The notes beneath the pieces were generated by a model. The model was not told the origin of the DNA. It saw nothing but the letters and a program-made list of their open reading frames with translations, and made no database searches. Source: Flavimobilis sp052324925 (lineage in GTDB: Bacteria; Actinomycetota; Actinomycetes; Actinomycetales; Cellulomonadaceae). From it: a stretch of DNA of 64,000 nucleotides. A program made the translations under genes and the position numbers. This document shows, in pieces, positions 24,181 through 32,632 of this stretch (its first letter is position 1; each line of letters opens with the position of its first letter). The stretch lies in assembly GCA_052324925.1 (NCBI GenBank), contig JBQPRE010000004.1; one strand, given 5' to 3'.

Positions 24181-25719
24181 ATGACCGCGCCGCGCGACCT
24201 GCCGACCATGACCGCCGACGCGACGATGAGCACGGCGGGCGCCCCGGCCGGAGGCGCAGAGGCGACCGAGGACGTCACGGCGCCCGACCGGCACGCCGAC
24301 CGCACACTCGCACCGCGCGTCGAACGCCCCTCGCTCTGGCCCGCGCTCGTCGTCGCGCTGCTCGCCCTCGGGGCCTACCTCGTGCTCAGTCTCGCCCGCT
24401 GGAACCGGTGGGAAGCACCCAGCTGGGACAACGGAATCTTCGAGCAGGCGATCCGCGGGTGGGCGGGATTCGGATGGCCGGTCGTCGACATCAAGGGCGA
24501 AGGCTATATCCAGCTCGGCGACCACTGGTCGCCGCTGCTCGTCGTCATCGCCCCGTTCTACCGCCTCTTCCCAGGGCCCGTCACTCTTCTCGTCGCGCAA
24601 GCGGTGCTCGTCGCGATCTCCGTCGTCCCGCTCACGCACGTGGCGCGCCGCTGGCTCGGCAACCTCGCGGGTCTCGGCGTCGGCGTCGCATACGCGGCCA
24701 GCTGGGGCGTGCAGTCCGCGATGGACGTGCAATTCCACGAGTACGCGCTCGCCGCGCCGATCCTCGCCTTCGGCCTCGCCGCCGCGCTCGACGGCCGGTG
24801 GCGCCCGGCATGCGCGTGGCTCCTGCTGCTGCTCGGCGTCAAGGAAGACATGGGACTGACGGTTGCGGGCTTCGGCGTCGTCCTGTGGTTCTGGGGCGAG
24901 CGCCGCCGCGCATGGCAGATGGTCGCGGCAGGGCTCGGAGGCATGGCCCTCACCCTGTTTGTCCTCATCCCGATCTTCAACCCGTGGAACCGATACGACT
25001 ACTGGGGCAAGCTCGGCGAGGACGGCGCCGCCGTGGAGCCCGGCGGGATCGCAGGCCTCATCGGCGGTGTGTGGCGCATCCTCACGCATCTCTTCGTTCC
25101 CGACGTCAAGCTCGAGACCCTCGCGCTCCTCGTCATCGTCACCGCCTTCGCAGCGCTCCGCTCGCCTCTCCTCATCATGATCGTCCCGACGATGCTGTGG
25201 CGGTTCGCGGGCTCGACCGAGCACTACTGGGGCTCCACCTGGCACTACTCGCTCATTCTCATGCCGATCGTCTTCGCGGCGACGATCGACGGCGTGCGCC
25301 TCCTGCGGACGTCGCCGCACGCCGCGGCACGCGGGTTCGCGCGAGCCGTCCCCGCGCTCACTGTTGTCGTCGCAGCCGTCCTCGTGCCCCACTTTCCGTT
25401 CGGCGACCTCGCCGACCCCGCGACGTATGAGCGCCCCGCCTCCGTCGCCTCGGGCGAACGCGCGCTTGCCTCGATCCCTGCGGGAGCGAGCGTCGCGAGC
25501 GATCTCGGGCTCATCGTCCACCTCACTCGCGCGCACACCGTCTACTGGATCGGTACGGAGTCGTCCGTCGCCCCGCAGTACGTGGCGATCCGGACGATGA
25601 GCGGGTGGGGCGGGAACCCGCCCGACGACGTCGCCCGTTACGCGGCCTCGCGGTTCGGCGGCGTCTATGAGGTGTCGTTCGACGAAGGTGGATACCAGGT
25701 CGCGCGACGCATCGGCTGA
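24181..25719 (+). CDS. DUF2079 family integral membrane protein
   Basis: 512 residues with about 10 membrane segments. WNRWEAPSWDNGIFEQAIRGW followed by GDHWSPLLVVIAPFYRLFP, and later VQFHEYALAAPILAF and KEDMGLTVA, match DUF2079, a group related to GT-C glycosyltransferases; the conserved D/H/E residues on outer loops are consistent with a lipid-linked sugar donor, but activity is unproven. I chose the ATG at 24181, 7 nt after CATGAT (24168-24173); ATGs at 24169 and 24172 are alternatives. Upstream sequence in frame is Arg-rich and not part of the gene. Confidence 0.87.
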   Translation: MTAPRDLPTMTADATMSTAGAPAGGAEATEDVTAPDRHADRTLAPRVERPSLWPALVVALLALGAYLVLSLARWNRWEAPSWDNGIFEQAIRGWAGFGWPVVDIKGEGYIQLGDHWSPLLVVIAPFYRLFPGPVTLLVAQAVLVAISVVPLTHVARRWLGNLAGLGVGVAYAASWGVQSAMDVQFHEYALAAPILAFGLAAALDGRWRPACAWLLLLLGVKEDMGLTVAGFGVVLWFWGERRRAWQMVAAGLGGMALTLFVLIPIFNPWNRYDYWGKLGEDGAAVEPGGIAGLIGGVWRILTHLFVPDVKLETLALLVIVTAFAALRSPLLIMIVPTMLWRFAGSTEHYWGSTWHYSLILMPIVFAATIDGVRLLRTSPHAAARGFARAVPALTVVVAAVLVPHFPFGDLADPATYERPASVASGERALASIPAGASVASDLGLIVHLTRAHTVYWIGTESSVAPQYVAIRTMSGWGGNPPDDVARYAASRFGGVYEVSFDEGGYQVARRIG

Positions 25720-25792
25720 GGCGGCGGGCGGACGGCGTCGGTGTGGCGGCGGGCGTGGAGCTGATGTCGGTGGCTGTTCCTAGGATGGACGC

Positions 25793-26179
25793 ATGCGCAC
25801 GCTCCTCAACGTCATCTGGCTCGTCTTCGCCGGCTTCTGGCTCGCCATCGGCTACGCCGTCGCGGGCGTCATCTGCTGCGTGCTCGTCGTGACGATCCCG
25901 TGGGGCATCGCGTCATTCCGCATCGCCTCGTACGCGCTGTGGCCCTTCGGGCGGACGGTCGTGCGCAAGCCAGGCACGCAGGTGATGTCGACGCTCGGCA
26001 ACATCGTGTGGTTGCTCGTCGCCGGGATCTGGCTCGCGATCGGGCACGTCACGACGGGCATCGCGCTGTGCGTGACGATCATCGGCATCCCGATGGGCAT
26101 CGCGAACTTCAAGCTCGTGCCCGTGTCGTTGCTGCCGCTCGGCGCGGAGATCGTGCCCACAGACCGAGCCTTCGCGTGA
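25793..26179 (+). CDS. YccF domain protein
   Basis: 128 residues with two copies of the YccF unit: NVIWLVFAGFWLAIGYAVAGVICC and, after PGTQVMSTLG, NIVWLLVAGIWLAIGHVTTGIALC, each followed by IPWGIASF- or IPMGIANF-type turns. Four hydrophobic segments make it an inner-membrane protein of unknown function. The ATG lies 6 nt after TAGGAT (25781-25786), a leaderless start. Its stop overlaps the start of the epimerase gene (GTGA). Confidence 0.93.
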   Translation: MRTLLNVIWLVFAGFWLAIGYAVAGVICCVLVVTIPWGIASFRIASYALWPFGRTVVRKPGTQVMSTLGNIVWLLVAGIWLAIGHVTTGIALCVTIIGIPMGIANFKLVPVSLLPLGAEIVPTDRAFA

Positions 26180-27213
26180 CAGACGCCGTGCAGAGGCCGC
26201 GCCGCGTGCTCGTTCTCGGTGGCACGGCATGGCTCGGTCGCGCCATCGTCACGGAGCTGCTCGTGGGAGGATCCGACGTCGTGTGCCTCGCGCGTGGGTC
26301 CTCCGGCGACGTGCCCGAGGGTGCGACGCTCGTGCGCGCGGACCGGACCGAGGCCGGCACCTACGACGCCGTGGCGTCGGAGGAGTGGGACGAGGTCGTC
26401 GAGCTCGCGTACGCGCCCGAGCTCGTAGGTCCCGCGCTCGACGCGCTCGCGGACAGTGCCCAGCACTGGACGCTCGTGTCGAGCGTCTCGGTCTATGCCC
26501 GTGACGATGTCGCCGGTGACGACGAGTCGGCCCCGCTCGTCGACCCGACGGACCCGACCGACTATGCCCACGCCAAGGTCCTCGCGGAGGGTGCGACGCG
26601 CGAGAGGCTGAGCGATCGGCTCCTCATTGTGCGCCCGGGGCTCATCGTCGGGCCCGGCGACGGCAGCGACCGATTCGGCTACTGGCCGGCACGGTTCGCA
26701 CGCGGAGGGACCGTGCTCGTGCCGGAGACGGCGGAGCGAGCGGTGCAGGTCGTCGACGTCCGTGACCTCGCGGCGTTCGTCGCGCGTGCGGCCGCACGCG
26801 GGGTCGTCGGGGTCGTCGATGCGGTCGGGGAACCGTGGTCGTTCGACGACGTGCTCGGCCTCGTGGGTGAGGTCGCCGACGCGCGTGCGACGGCGCAGCC
26901 GGGCGGAGCCGCAGCGAGGGAAGTGGTGGTGGCCGACGACGCCTGGCTGCTGGCGCACGACGTGCGCTGGTGGGCGGGACCGCGGTCGCTGCCCCTCTGG
27001 CTGCCCGGCGAGGCTGTGGGGTTCGCGCGCCGCGCGGGAGTGCGGTTCCGCGAGCTCGACGGTCCGCGGACGACGATGCGTGAGACCGTCGAGCGGGTGC
27101 TCGACGACGAGGTGCAGCGCGGCCTCGACCGCGAGCGGCGGTCAGGGTTGCCAGCGGAGCTGGAGGCGGCGCTCGTGCGGGAGCTCGTCGCTGGGAAGGT
27201 CAGTCGCGACTGA
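26176..27213 (+). CDS. NAD-dependent epimerase/dehydratase (extended SDR)
   Basis: 345 residues. The N-terminal Rossmann motif is RRVLVLGGTAWLGRAIV, with LVSSVSVYA and YAHAKVLAE (Tyr-x-x-x-Lys) forming the SDR active site, and a C-terminal substrate-binding part ending in an Arg-rich tail. Substrate cannot be read. GTG at 26176 overlaps the yccF stop; a GTG at 26188 is possible. The 3' end overlaps the convergent YbaK gene by 14 bp. Confidence 0.88.
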   Translation: MTDAVQRPRRVLVLGGTAWLGRAIVTELLVGGSDVVCLARGSSGDVPEGATLVRADRTEAGTYDAVASEEWDEVVELAYAPELVGPALDALADSAQHWTLVSSVSVYARDDVAGDDESAPLVDPTDPTDYAHAKVLAEGATRERLSDRLLIVRPGLIVGPGDGSDRFGYWPARFARGGTVLVPETAERAVQVVDVRDLAAFVARAAARGVVGVVDAVGEPWSFDDVLGLVGEVADARATAQPGGAAAREVVVADDAWLLAHDVRWWAGPRSLPLWLPGEAVGFARRAGVRFRELDGPRTTMRETVERVLDDEVQRGLDRERRSGLPAELEAALVRELVAGKVSRD

Positions 27214-27694
27214 GGGCAGCCGTCGTCGCGTCCGTGAGCGCGACGAGGTCGGCAGGCGCGAGGCCGACATCGAGGCCTCGGCGACCCGCGGAGACGTAGA
27301 CGGTCGCGTGGTCGAGCGCGGACTCGTCGACGACCGTCCGCAGGCGCTGCTTCTGGCCGAGCGGGCTGATCCCGCCCACGACATAGCCGGTTGCGCGCTC
27401 GGCAGCCGCGGGGTCGGCCATCTCGGCCTTCTTCGCGCCGACGGCGCGTGCGAGCGCCTTGAGGTCGAGACGGCCGTCGACGGGGACGACACCGACAGCG
27501 AGGCGGCCGTCGGCGAGCGCGAGAAGCGTCTTGAAGACCTGCGCGGGTGGGACACCGATCGCTGCGGCCGCCTCGAGGCCGTAGCCGACGTCGGTTGAGG
27601 GATCGTGCTCGTACGCATGGACGGTGTGGGCGACGCGTGCGCGTTCGAGGGCGACGAGGGCAGGCGTGCCGGACGGGGTCGACTTCTTGGCCAC
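27200..27694 (-). CDS. ybaK: Cys-tRNA(Pro)/Cys-tRNA(Cys) deacylase, YbaK type
   Basis: 164 residues from GTG 27694; the frame extends to 27730 but the first 12 residues look unlike the family. GTPALVALERARVAHTVHAYEH, GYGLEAAAAIGVPPAQVFKTLLA, KKAEMADP, GYVVGGISPLGQKQRL and YVSAGRRGLDVGLAP are the conserved blocks of the YbaK/EbsC domain. It hydrolyses mischarged Cys from tRNA-Pro in trans. Convergent with the epimerase gene, overlapping its last 14 bp. Confidence 0.92.
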   Translation of the reverse strand: MAKKSTPSGTPALVALERARVAHTVHAYEHDPSTDVGYGLEAAAAIGVPPAQVFKTLLALADGRLAVGVVPVDGRLDLKALARAVGAKKAEMADPAAAERATGYVVGGISPLGQKQRLRTVVDESALDHATVYVSAGRRGLDVGLAPADLVALTDATTAALSRD

Positions 27695-27888
27695 CGCGCA
27701 GGTGTACCGCGAGGGGGAGGGCGGTTGCAACTTCGACGCGCCGCGTGCGTGGGGCGGGGATCCCTGCGTGCGTTGGCGGCCCTCCGCGGACGGGGATCAT
27801 GCGGATCCCTGGCACGGACTCGCCGCCGGGTGGTCTTCCTCCGCGCACGGGGTGAGCTAGGGGTGAGATGTCGATCCTGCCGAGAAGG

Positions 27889-27904
27889 TCGAACAGGCGT
27901 TCGA
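27889..27904. promoter_or_regulatory. SOS box (LexA site) at the HNH gene promoter
   Basis: TCGAACAGGCGTTCGA is a perfect match to the actinobacterial/Gram-positive LexA consensus CGAAC-N4-GTTCG. It overlaps the upstream edge of a likely -10 box GATACT (27903-27908). The next gene is a DUF222/HNH protein; related 13E12-family genes of mycobacteria are known LexA targets. The ~300-bp gap 27695-28001 holds this site and a 9-codon frame (27914-27943), nothing else I can support. Confidence 0.82.
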
Positions 27905-28001
27905 TACTGTGGAGATGTCGCCCCAGGTGAGCGACACGGCGTGATCTGACACGCGACGAGACGACGAGGCGCAAGATGCGGCGCTGACGGAGGTGACGGC
28001 G

Positions 28002-29894
28002 ATGGACTTCATCGACCGCAGCGCGCCCGGCGCCGCTCCCTCCGCGCGACCGCGTATCCATCGTCGGGGCGCGTCGCGTCCTGGTGCTGTGTCTCGCACC
28101 ACTCATGCACATGGTGCGGCCTCGGTGAAACCAGGGGGCACGCAGTCAGCTGACGCCGCGATGGGACGACCGGCCGCAGACGCCAACGAGTCTCCCCAAG
28201 GGCGGAGTACGTGGGTCGAGGAGGCGCGCGCGGAGAGCTGTCAGGTCGAGGAGGCGCGCGCGGAGAGCTGTCAGGTCGAGGACGCGCGCGCGGAGAGCTG
28301 TCAGGTCGAGGAGGCGCGCGCGGAGAACTCTCGGGTGGAGGGCTCCTGTGCGGACGCGTCGAGCAGCATGCTGCCGACGGATCTCCTCGGTCAGATCACG
28401 CTTCTCGAGAGGCTGGCGGCGCTCATCGCGTCGCACGCCCCCGACGACGGTCCCGCCACGCTTGCGGCAGAGTCCTCGCGGCGAACGGTCGCCGTGCTCG
28501 ATCAGCTCGGTGCGCAGCGTCTCGCATGGCTTGGGCGTATCGAGGCTGACGGTTTGTGGCGGGCCGACACGGTGCGCAGCTTTCCGTACTGGATCGCGTG
28601 GCACGACCATCGATCGCTCGCGATCGCCCGTCGAGAGGCGTTGGCAGCGGCCCGGTTGCGCGACCATCTTCCCGCAACACTGAGGTCCGCACGGGCCGGT
28701 CATCTCACGGCGCCGCAGGTCGAGGTGCTCAGCCGCACGCTGCCGACGTCGGATGAGCGGTGCGCCGCGCTCGCACAGGCGTATCCGCAACAGCCTCTGC
28801 CAGCCGAGCCCCCAGCGGACGGGGCCGCCCACGAATCCCAGCCCTCATACCGCGAGGCCCGGGCTGAGAACGGCACGGTGCCGGGCGTCGGAGCCGACGG
28901 CCGCGCGCCCTGGGCGGACCCGTCGCACGACCCGTCGTGCACGGCCGACCGCGGACGGTGCACGTGCGAGCGGGTGGAGATCACGGGTGAGCAGGCGATG
29001 CTCGGGGTCGCCGCCCGCTTCGACCTACGTGACCTTGGCAAGGCCGCTCGGCGCTTCGCGCAGGTCGCAGACCCCGAAGCCGACGATCGAGGCTACCGGC
29101 ACGCACAGCACCGTGAGCATCTCGACCTCTCCCGGACGCTCGGTGGCTACCACCTCTCGGGATTCCTCACCGAGGAGCATGGGCAGATACTCACGACCGC
29201 GCTCGAGGCTGCGATCGGTGTGCCGTCGAAAGATGACGGTCTGCGGCCGACTCAACGACGCGCGATCGCGCTCGCAGGGGTCGCGCGGTCATACCTCGAA
29301 CGAGGGGAAACCGGGGGAGCCGGAGCAGGTGTCCGGCCGCACCTGACGGTGCTCGTCCCGTGGCGCGACTTCGTCGGTCTCGCCGGGCACGGTGCCACGA
29401 AACGCGGTGTTGACGAGCGCAGTGCTGAGGACGTCGTCGCGGACCTGCTCAGCCCCGGACCGACGTGGCTCGACGGCTCAGGTCCCGTCCCGCGTCAGGT
29501 GCTCGAGACGATCGCGGCAGACTGCGCGGTCACCCGCGTCGTCTTCGGGCCTGACTCGGAAGTGCTCGACGTCGGCAGGTCGCAGCGGACGTTCACGTCG
29601 GCGCGCCGTCGGGCGGTCGTCGCACGCGACAAGGGGTGCGTCTGGCCACGCTGCTCGGCGCCCGTCCAGATCTCCGAGATCCACCACGCCCGCCGTCACT
29701 GGGCGGACGGAGGCGGTACGTCGACCGACAACGCCGCGCTGCTCTGCTGGTTCCATCACCGTCACGTCGATCGCGAACGCATCGCCATGGCGTGGCGAGG
29801 CGGCTGGGTCTTCTCCGACCCGGGCGGCTACGACAGACCGTGGGACCCAGGGTTCCCCGAGATCGACGACAGGGAGCCCTACCCAGATGGGTGA
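28002..29894 (+). CDS. DUF222 / HNH endonuclease (13E12 repeat family)
   Basis: 630 residues. After a low-complexity N-terminus with four 10-residue repeats (about 72-111) comes the DUF222 helical domain (about 120-480, with WIAWHDHRSLAIARRE and AAPQVE-type segments) and a C-terminal HNH domain, KGCVWPRCSAPVQISEIHHARRHW ... TDNAALLCWFHHRHVD, with paired Cys and His for metal binding. These multi-copy actinobacterial proteins are thought to cut DNA; some are mobile-like, but there are no intein or transposon ends here. ATG 28002 follows GGAGG by 8 nt. A perfect SOS box upstream implies damage-induced expression. Confidence 0.9.
   Translation: MDFIDRSAPGAAPSARPRIHRRGASRPGAVSRTTHAHGAASVKPGGTQSADAAMGRPAADANESPQGRSTWVEEARAESCQVEEARAESCQVEDARAESCQVEEARAENSRVEGSCADASSSMLPTDLLGQITLLERLAALIASHAPDDGPATLAAESSRRTVAVLDQLGAQRLAWLGRIEADGLWRADTVRSFPYWIAWHDHRSLAIARREALAAARLRDHLPATLRSARAGHLTAPQVEVLSRTLPTSDERCAALAQAYPQQPLPAEPPADGAAHESQPSYREARAENGTVPGVGADGRAPWADPSHDPSCTADRGRCTCERVEITGEQAMLGVAARFDLRDLGKAARRFAQVADPEADDRGYRHAQHREHLDLSRTLGGYHLSGFLTEEHGQILTTALEAAIGVPSKDDGLRPTQRRAIALAGVARSYLERGETGGAGAGVRPHLTVLVPWRDFVGLAGHGATKRGVDERSAEDVVADLLSPGPTWLDGSGPVPRQVLETIAADCAVTRVVFGPDSEVLDVGRSQRTFTSARRRAVVARDKGCVWPRCSAPVQISEIHHARRHWADGGGTSTDNAALLCWFHHRHVDRERIAMAWRGGWVFSDPGGYDRPWDPGFPEIDDREPYPDG
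28215..28334 (+). repeat. four 30-bp in-frame tandem repeats in the HNH gene
   Basis: Units at 28215, 28245, 28275 and 28305 encode VEEARAESCQ, VEEARAESCQ, VEDARAESCQ and VEEARAENSR. Units 1 and 2 are identical at the DNA level and unit 3 differs by one base. A related REARAENGT occurs again about 170 residues later. The exact 30-bp period keeps the frame and there are no spacers, so it is a minisatellite, not CRISPR. Confidence 0.92.
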
Positions 29895-29931
29895 CATCCG
29901 AGACACGATGGTGAGGTCGAGTGCGCGGGTC

Positions 29932-32541
29932 CTACAGGCTGCCGACCTCCGTGATGTGCAGCACGACCTCGCCAGCTTCGTCGCTCGCGTCGAGATCGAC
30001 AATGGCCCGGATGTGCCAGGCACGATCACCGTCCGGGTCGTCGAGGACCTGCCTCACAGCCCACTGCCGGGCGTTGCCGTCGACCTGCTCGGCCACCTCG
30101 ACGAGCCGGGGCGAGCGAGCAGCCGCCGTGATCCCGATCGCGTCGTCGCCGTACTCCTCGAACATCGGGTCAAGCGCGTCAGCCCACGCGTCGGCGTCCC
30201 AGCCGTCGGCGGCATCGAGCGCGCCGAGCGCCGTGTACGCCTCGCGCGAAGCGAGTTCGACGCGGCGGAACATCGCGTTGCGTACGAGCACCCGGAAGGC
30301 GCGCAACGAGCCCGTGACGGGACGGACAGGTTGGCTCTCGCCCGTCCCCGACAACGGCCCGTCACCCACGAGCGTGTCAGCGTCGTCATCGACCGGGTTC
30401 GCGAGCCGCTCCCACTCGTCGAGAAGGCTCGAGTCCGTGCCCTTGACGAGCTCGCCGAGCCATTCCGTGAGCTCTTCGACCTCCTCGGTGCGGTGCTCGG
30501 TCGCCACCGTCTGCCGCATCGCGCGGTAGGCGTCGGCCAGGTAGCGCAGCAGAACACCCTCGGTCCGGTCGAGCTGGTACCGCGAGACGTACTCCCCGAA
30601 GGTCGACGCACGCTCGACCATGTCGCGGACGACGGCCTTGGGCCGCAGCTCCTGGTCCGAGACCCACGGGTTGCCGCGCTTGTACGACTCGAACGCGGGC
30701 TCGAGGACGTCCTCGAGCGGCCGCGGCCACGTGACGTCCTCGAGCATCGCCATGCGCTCGTCGTACTCGTAGCCCTCAGCCTTGAGCGCGCCGATCGCCT
30801 CGCCACGAGCCGCACGTTCCTGCGCGTAGAGCACCTGACGCGGGTCGTCGAGCGTCGCCTCGAGAACCGAGACGACGTCGAGGGCGTGCGTCGGGCTCTC
30901 GACGTCGAGCAGCTCCTGCGCCGCCAGCGCGAACGGCGACAGGGGCTGGTTGAGCGCGAAGTCGCGTGGCAGGTCGACGACGAGTCGCACCCCGGGTCGC
31001 ATGACACCGTCGTCGCCGCGCACCCGGACCTTCTCGACGATCCCCGCCTGCCGGAGCGACCGGTAGATCCGGAAGACCTGGCGGACGTGCTTGGTCTTCG
31101 ACGTGTCGTTGTCATGGTTCGCCGTGAGCAGGTGCCGCATGACCGCGACCGGGTCCTCGCCGTGCTCGCCGCGCGCCAGGACGTTGAGCACCATCGCGTG
31201 GTTGACCGTGAAGTGGCTCGTGAGCGCCTCCGGCTCTGAGTCGCGCAGGCGTTCAAACGTCTTGTCGGTCCAGTTGACAGACCCCTCGGGCGCCTTCTTG
31301 CGGACGATCTTCTTGAGCTTCTTCGGGTCGTCGCCGGCCTTCTGCAGCAGCTTGCGGTTCTCGATGACGTGCTCGGGTGCCATGACGAGCACGTCGCCGA
31401 CCGTGTCGAACCCCGCGCGACCCGCGCGCCCCGCAATCTGGTGGAACTCCCGCGCCGTGAGGTGGCGCATGCGCTCCCCGTCGTACTTGACGAGCGAGGT
31501 GAACAGCACGGTGCGGATCGGCACGTTGATGCCCACGCCCAGGGTGTCCGTGCCGCACACGACCTTGAGCAGGCCACGCTGCGTGAGCCGCTCGACGACG
31601 CGGCGGTACTTCGGCAGCATGCCCGCGTGGTGCACACCGACGCCGTGCCTGAGGAACTTCGACAGCACGCGGCCGAACCCGGATGAAAAGCGGAAATCGC
31701 CGAGCTCGTCGGCGATCGCGTCCTTCTCTGCACGCGTCGCGACGTTCATGCTGAGCAGCGACTGCGCGCGGTCGACAGCGTCCTTCTGCGTGAAGTGCAC
31801 GATGTACACGGGCGCGCGGTGCGTGTGGACGAGGTCCTCGACGACCTCTCCCAACGGCTCGACGACGTACTCGAAGTTGAGCGGGACGGGCCGCTGCGCG
31901 CTCGTCACGAGGGCAACATCGCGTCCCGTGCGGTGCTCGAGCTCCTCGGTGAAGAACGACGTGTCGCCGAGCGTCGCCGACATGAGCAAGAACTGCGTCG
32001 AGGGCAGCTCGAGGAGCGGGACCTGCCACGCCCAGCCGCGCTGCGGATCCGCGTAGAAGTGGAACTCGTCCATGACGACCTGGCTGATCGCGTCCGTCCC
32101 CGTGCGTGTGCCACCGTCGCGCAGCGTGATGTTGGCGAGGATCTCGGCCGTGCAGCAGATGATCGGTGCACTGGGGTTGACCGACGAGTCACCCGTCATC
32201 ATGCCGACGTTCTCCGACCCGAACGCCTCGACGAGCGCGAAGAACTTCTCCGAGACGAGTGCCTTGAGCGGCGCCGTGTAGTACGTCCGGCCGCCTGTTC
32301 CTGCACGGAACGCCGCGAGCGCAGCAAAGTGCGCGCCGATCGCCACGAGGCTCTTGCCCGAGCCCGTGGGCGTCGCGAGGATGACGTGCTGCCCGGAGAC
32401 GAGCTCCATGAGGGCCTCGGCCTGAGCCGGGTAGAGCTCAAGGCCACGGCCCGTCGCCCAGGTGTCGAAGGCCTCGTAGAGGACGTCCGGGTCGGTCGAG
32501 AGGGGAAGTGCTGCGGCGAGGGAGGCGGTGGCGGTGCTCAT
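29932..32541 (-). CDS. Ski2-like DEAD/DEAH-box helicase with DUF3516
   Basis: 869 residues. Walker A ATPTGSGKS (56-64), DEFH box (158-161), SAT (188-190), the helicase C-terminal REFHQIAGRAGRAGFDTVGD around 370, then a long C-terminal DUF3516 region typical of actinobacterial enzymes. By family it should be an ATP-dependent RNA (or DNA) helicase; RNA turnover is a plausible role by analogy with Ski2/Dob10, but unproven. ATG at 32541. It is convergent with the HNH gene (37 bp apart) and divergent from the DUF488 gene. Confidence 0.93.
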   Translation of the reverse strand: MSTATASLAAALPLSTDPDVLYEAFDTWATGRGLELYPAQAEALMELVSGQHVILATPTGSGKSLVAIGAHFAALAAFRAGTGGRTYYTAPLKALVSEKFFALVEAFGSENVGMMTGDSSVNPSAPIICCTAEILANITLRDGGTRTGTDAISQVVMDEFHFYADPQRGWAWQVPLLELPSTQFLLMSATLGDTSFFTEELEHRTGRDVALVTSAQRPVPLNFEYVVEPLGEVVEDLVHTHRAPVYIVHFTQKDAVDRAQSLLSMNVATRAEKDAIADELGDFRFSSGFGRVLSKFLRHGVGVHHAGMLPKYRRVVERLTQRGLLKVVCGTDTLGVGINVPIRTVLFTSLVKYDGERMRHLTAREFHQIAGRAGRAGFDTVGDVLVMAPEHVIENRKLLQKAGDDPKKLKKIVRKKAPEGSVNWTDKTFERLRDSEPEALTSHFTVNHAMVLNVLARGEHGEDPVAVMRHLLTANHDNDTSKTKHVRQVFRIYRSLRQAGIVEKVRVRGDDGVMRPGVRLVVDLPRDFALNQPLSPFALAAQELLDVESPTHALDVVSVLEATLDDPRQVLYAQERAARGEAIGALKAEGYEYDERMAMLEDVTWPRPLEDVLEPAFESYKRGNPWVSDQELRPKAVVRDMVERASTFGEYVSRYQLDRTEGVLLRYLADAYRAMRQTVATEHRTEEVEELTEWLGELVKGTDSSLLDEWERLANPVDDDADTLVGDGPLSGTGESQPVRPVTGSLRAFRVLVRNAMFRRVELASREAYTALGALDAADGWDADAWADALDPMFEEYGDDAIGITAAARSPRLVEVAEQVDGNARQWAVRQVLDDPDGDRAWHIRAIVDLDASDEAGEVVLHITEVGSL

Positions 32542-32632
32542 GATGGGTTCATCGTCTCAGGTGTCGCCGACATACGGGGCCGCGCTCGGCGCAGCGGTCG
32601 CGCGACATGTCCCGCAGTGCTACCAACGAGGC

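Noticed and set aside
28215..28334. Regular 30-bp repeats as a possible CRISPR array
   Set aside because: Units are contiguous without spacers and stay in the reading frame of the HNH gene; the same holds for 32881-33048.
28002..29894. The DUF222/HNH gene as part of a mobile element
   Set aside because: No terminal repeats, target duplication, transposase or integrase is seen nearby; the family is common on actinobacterial chromosomes.
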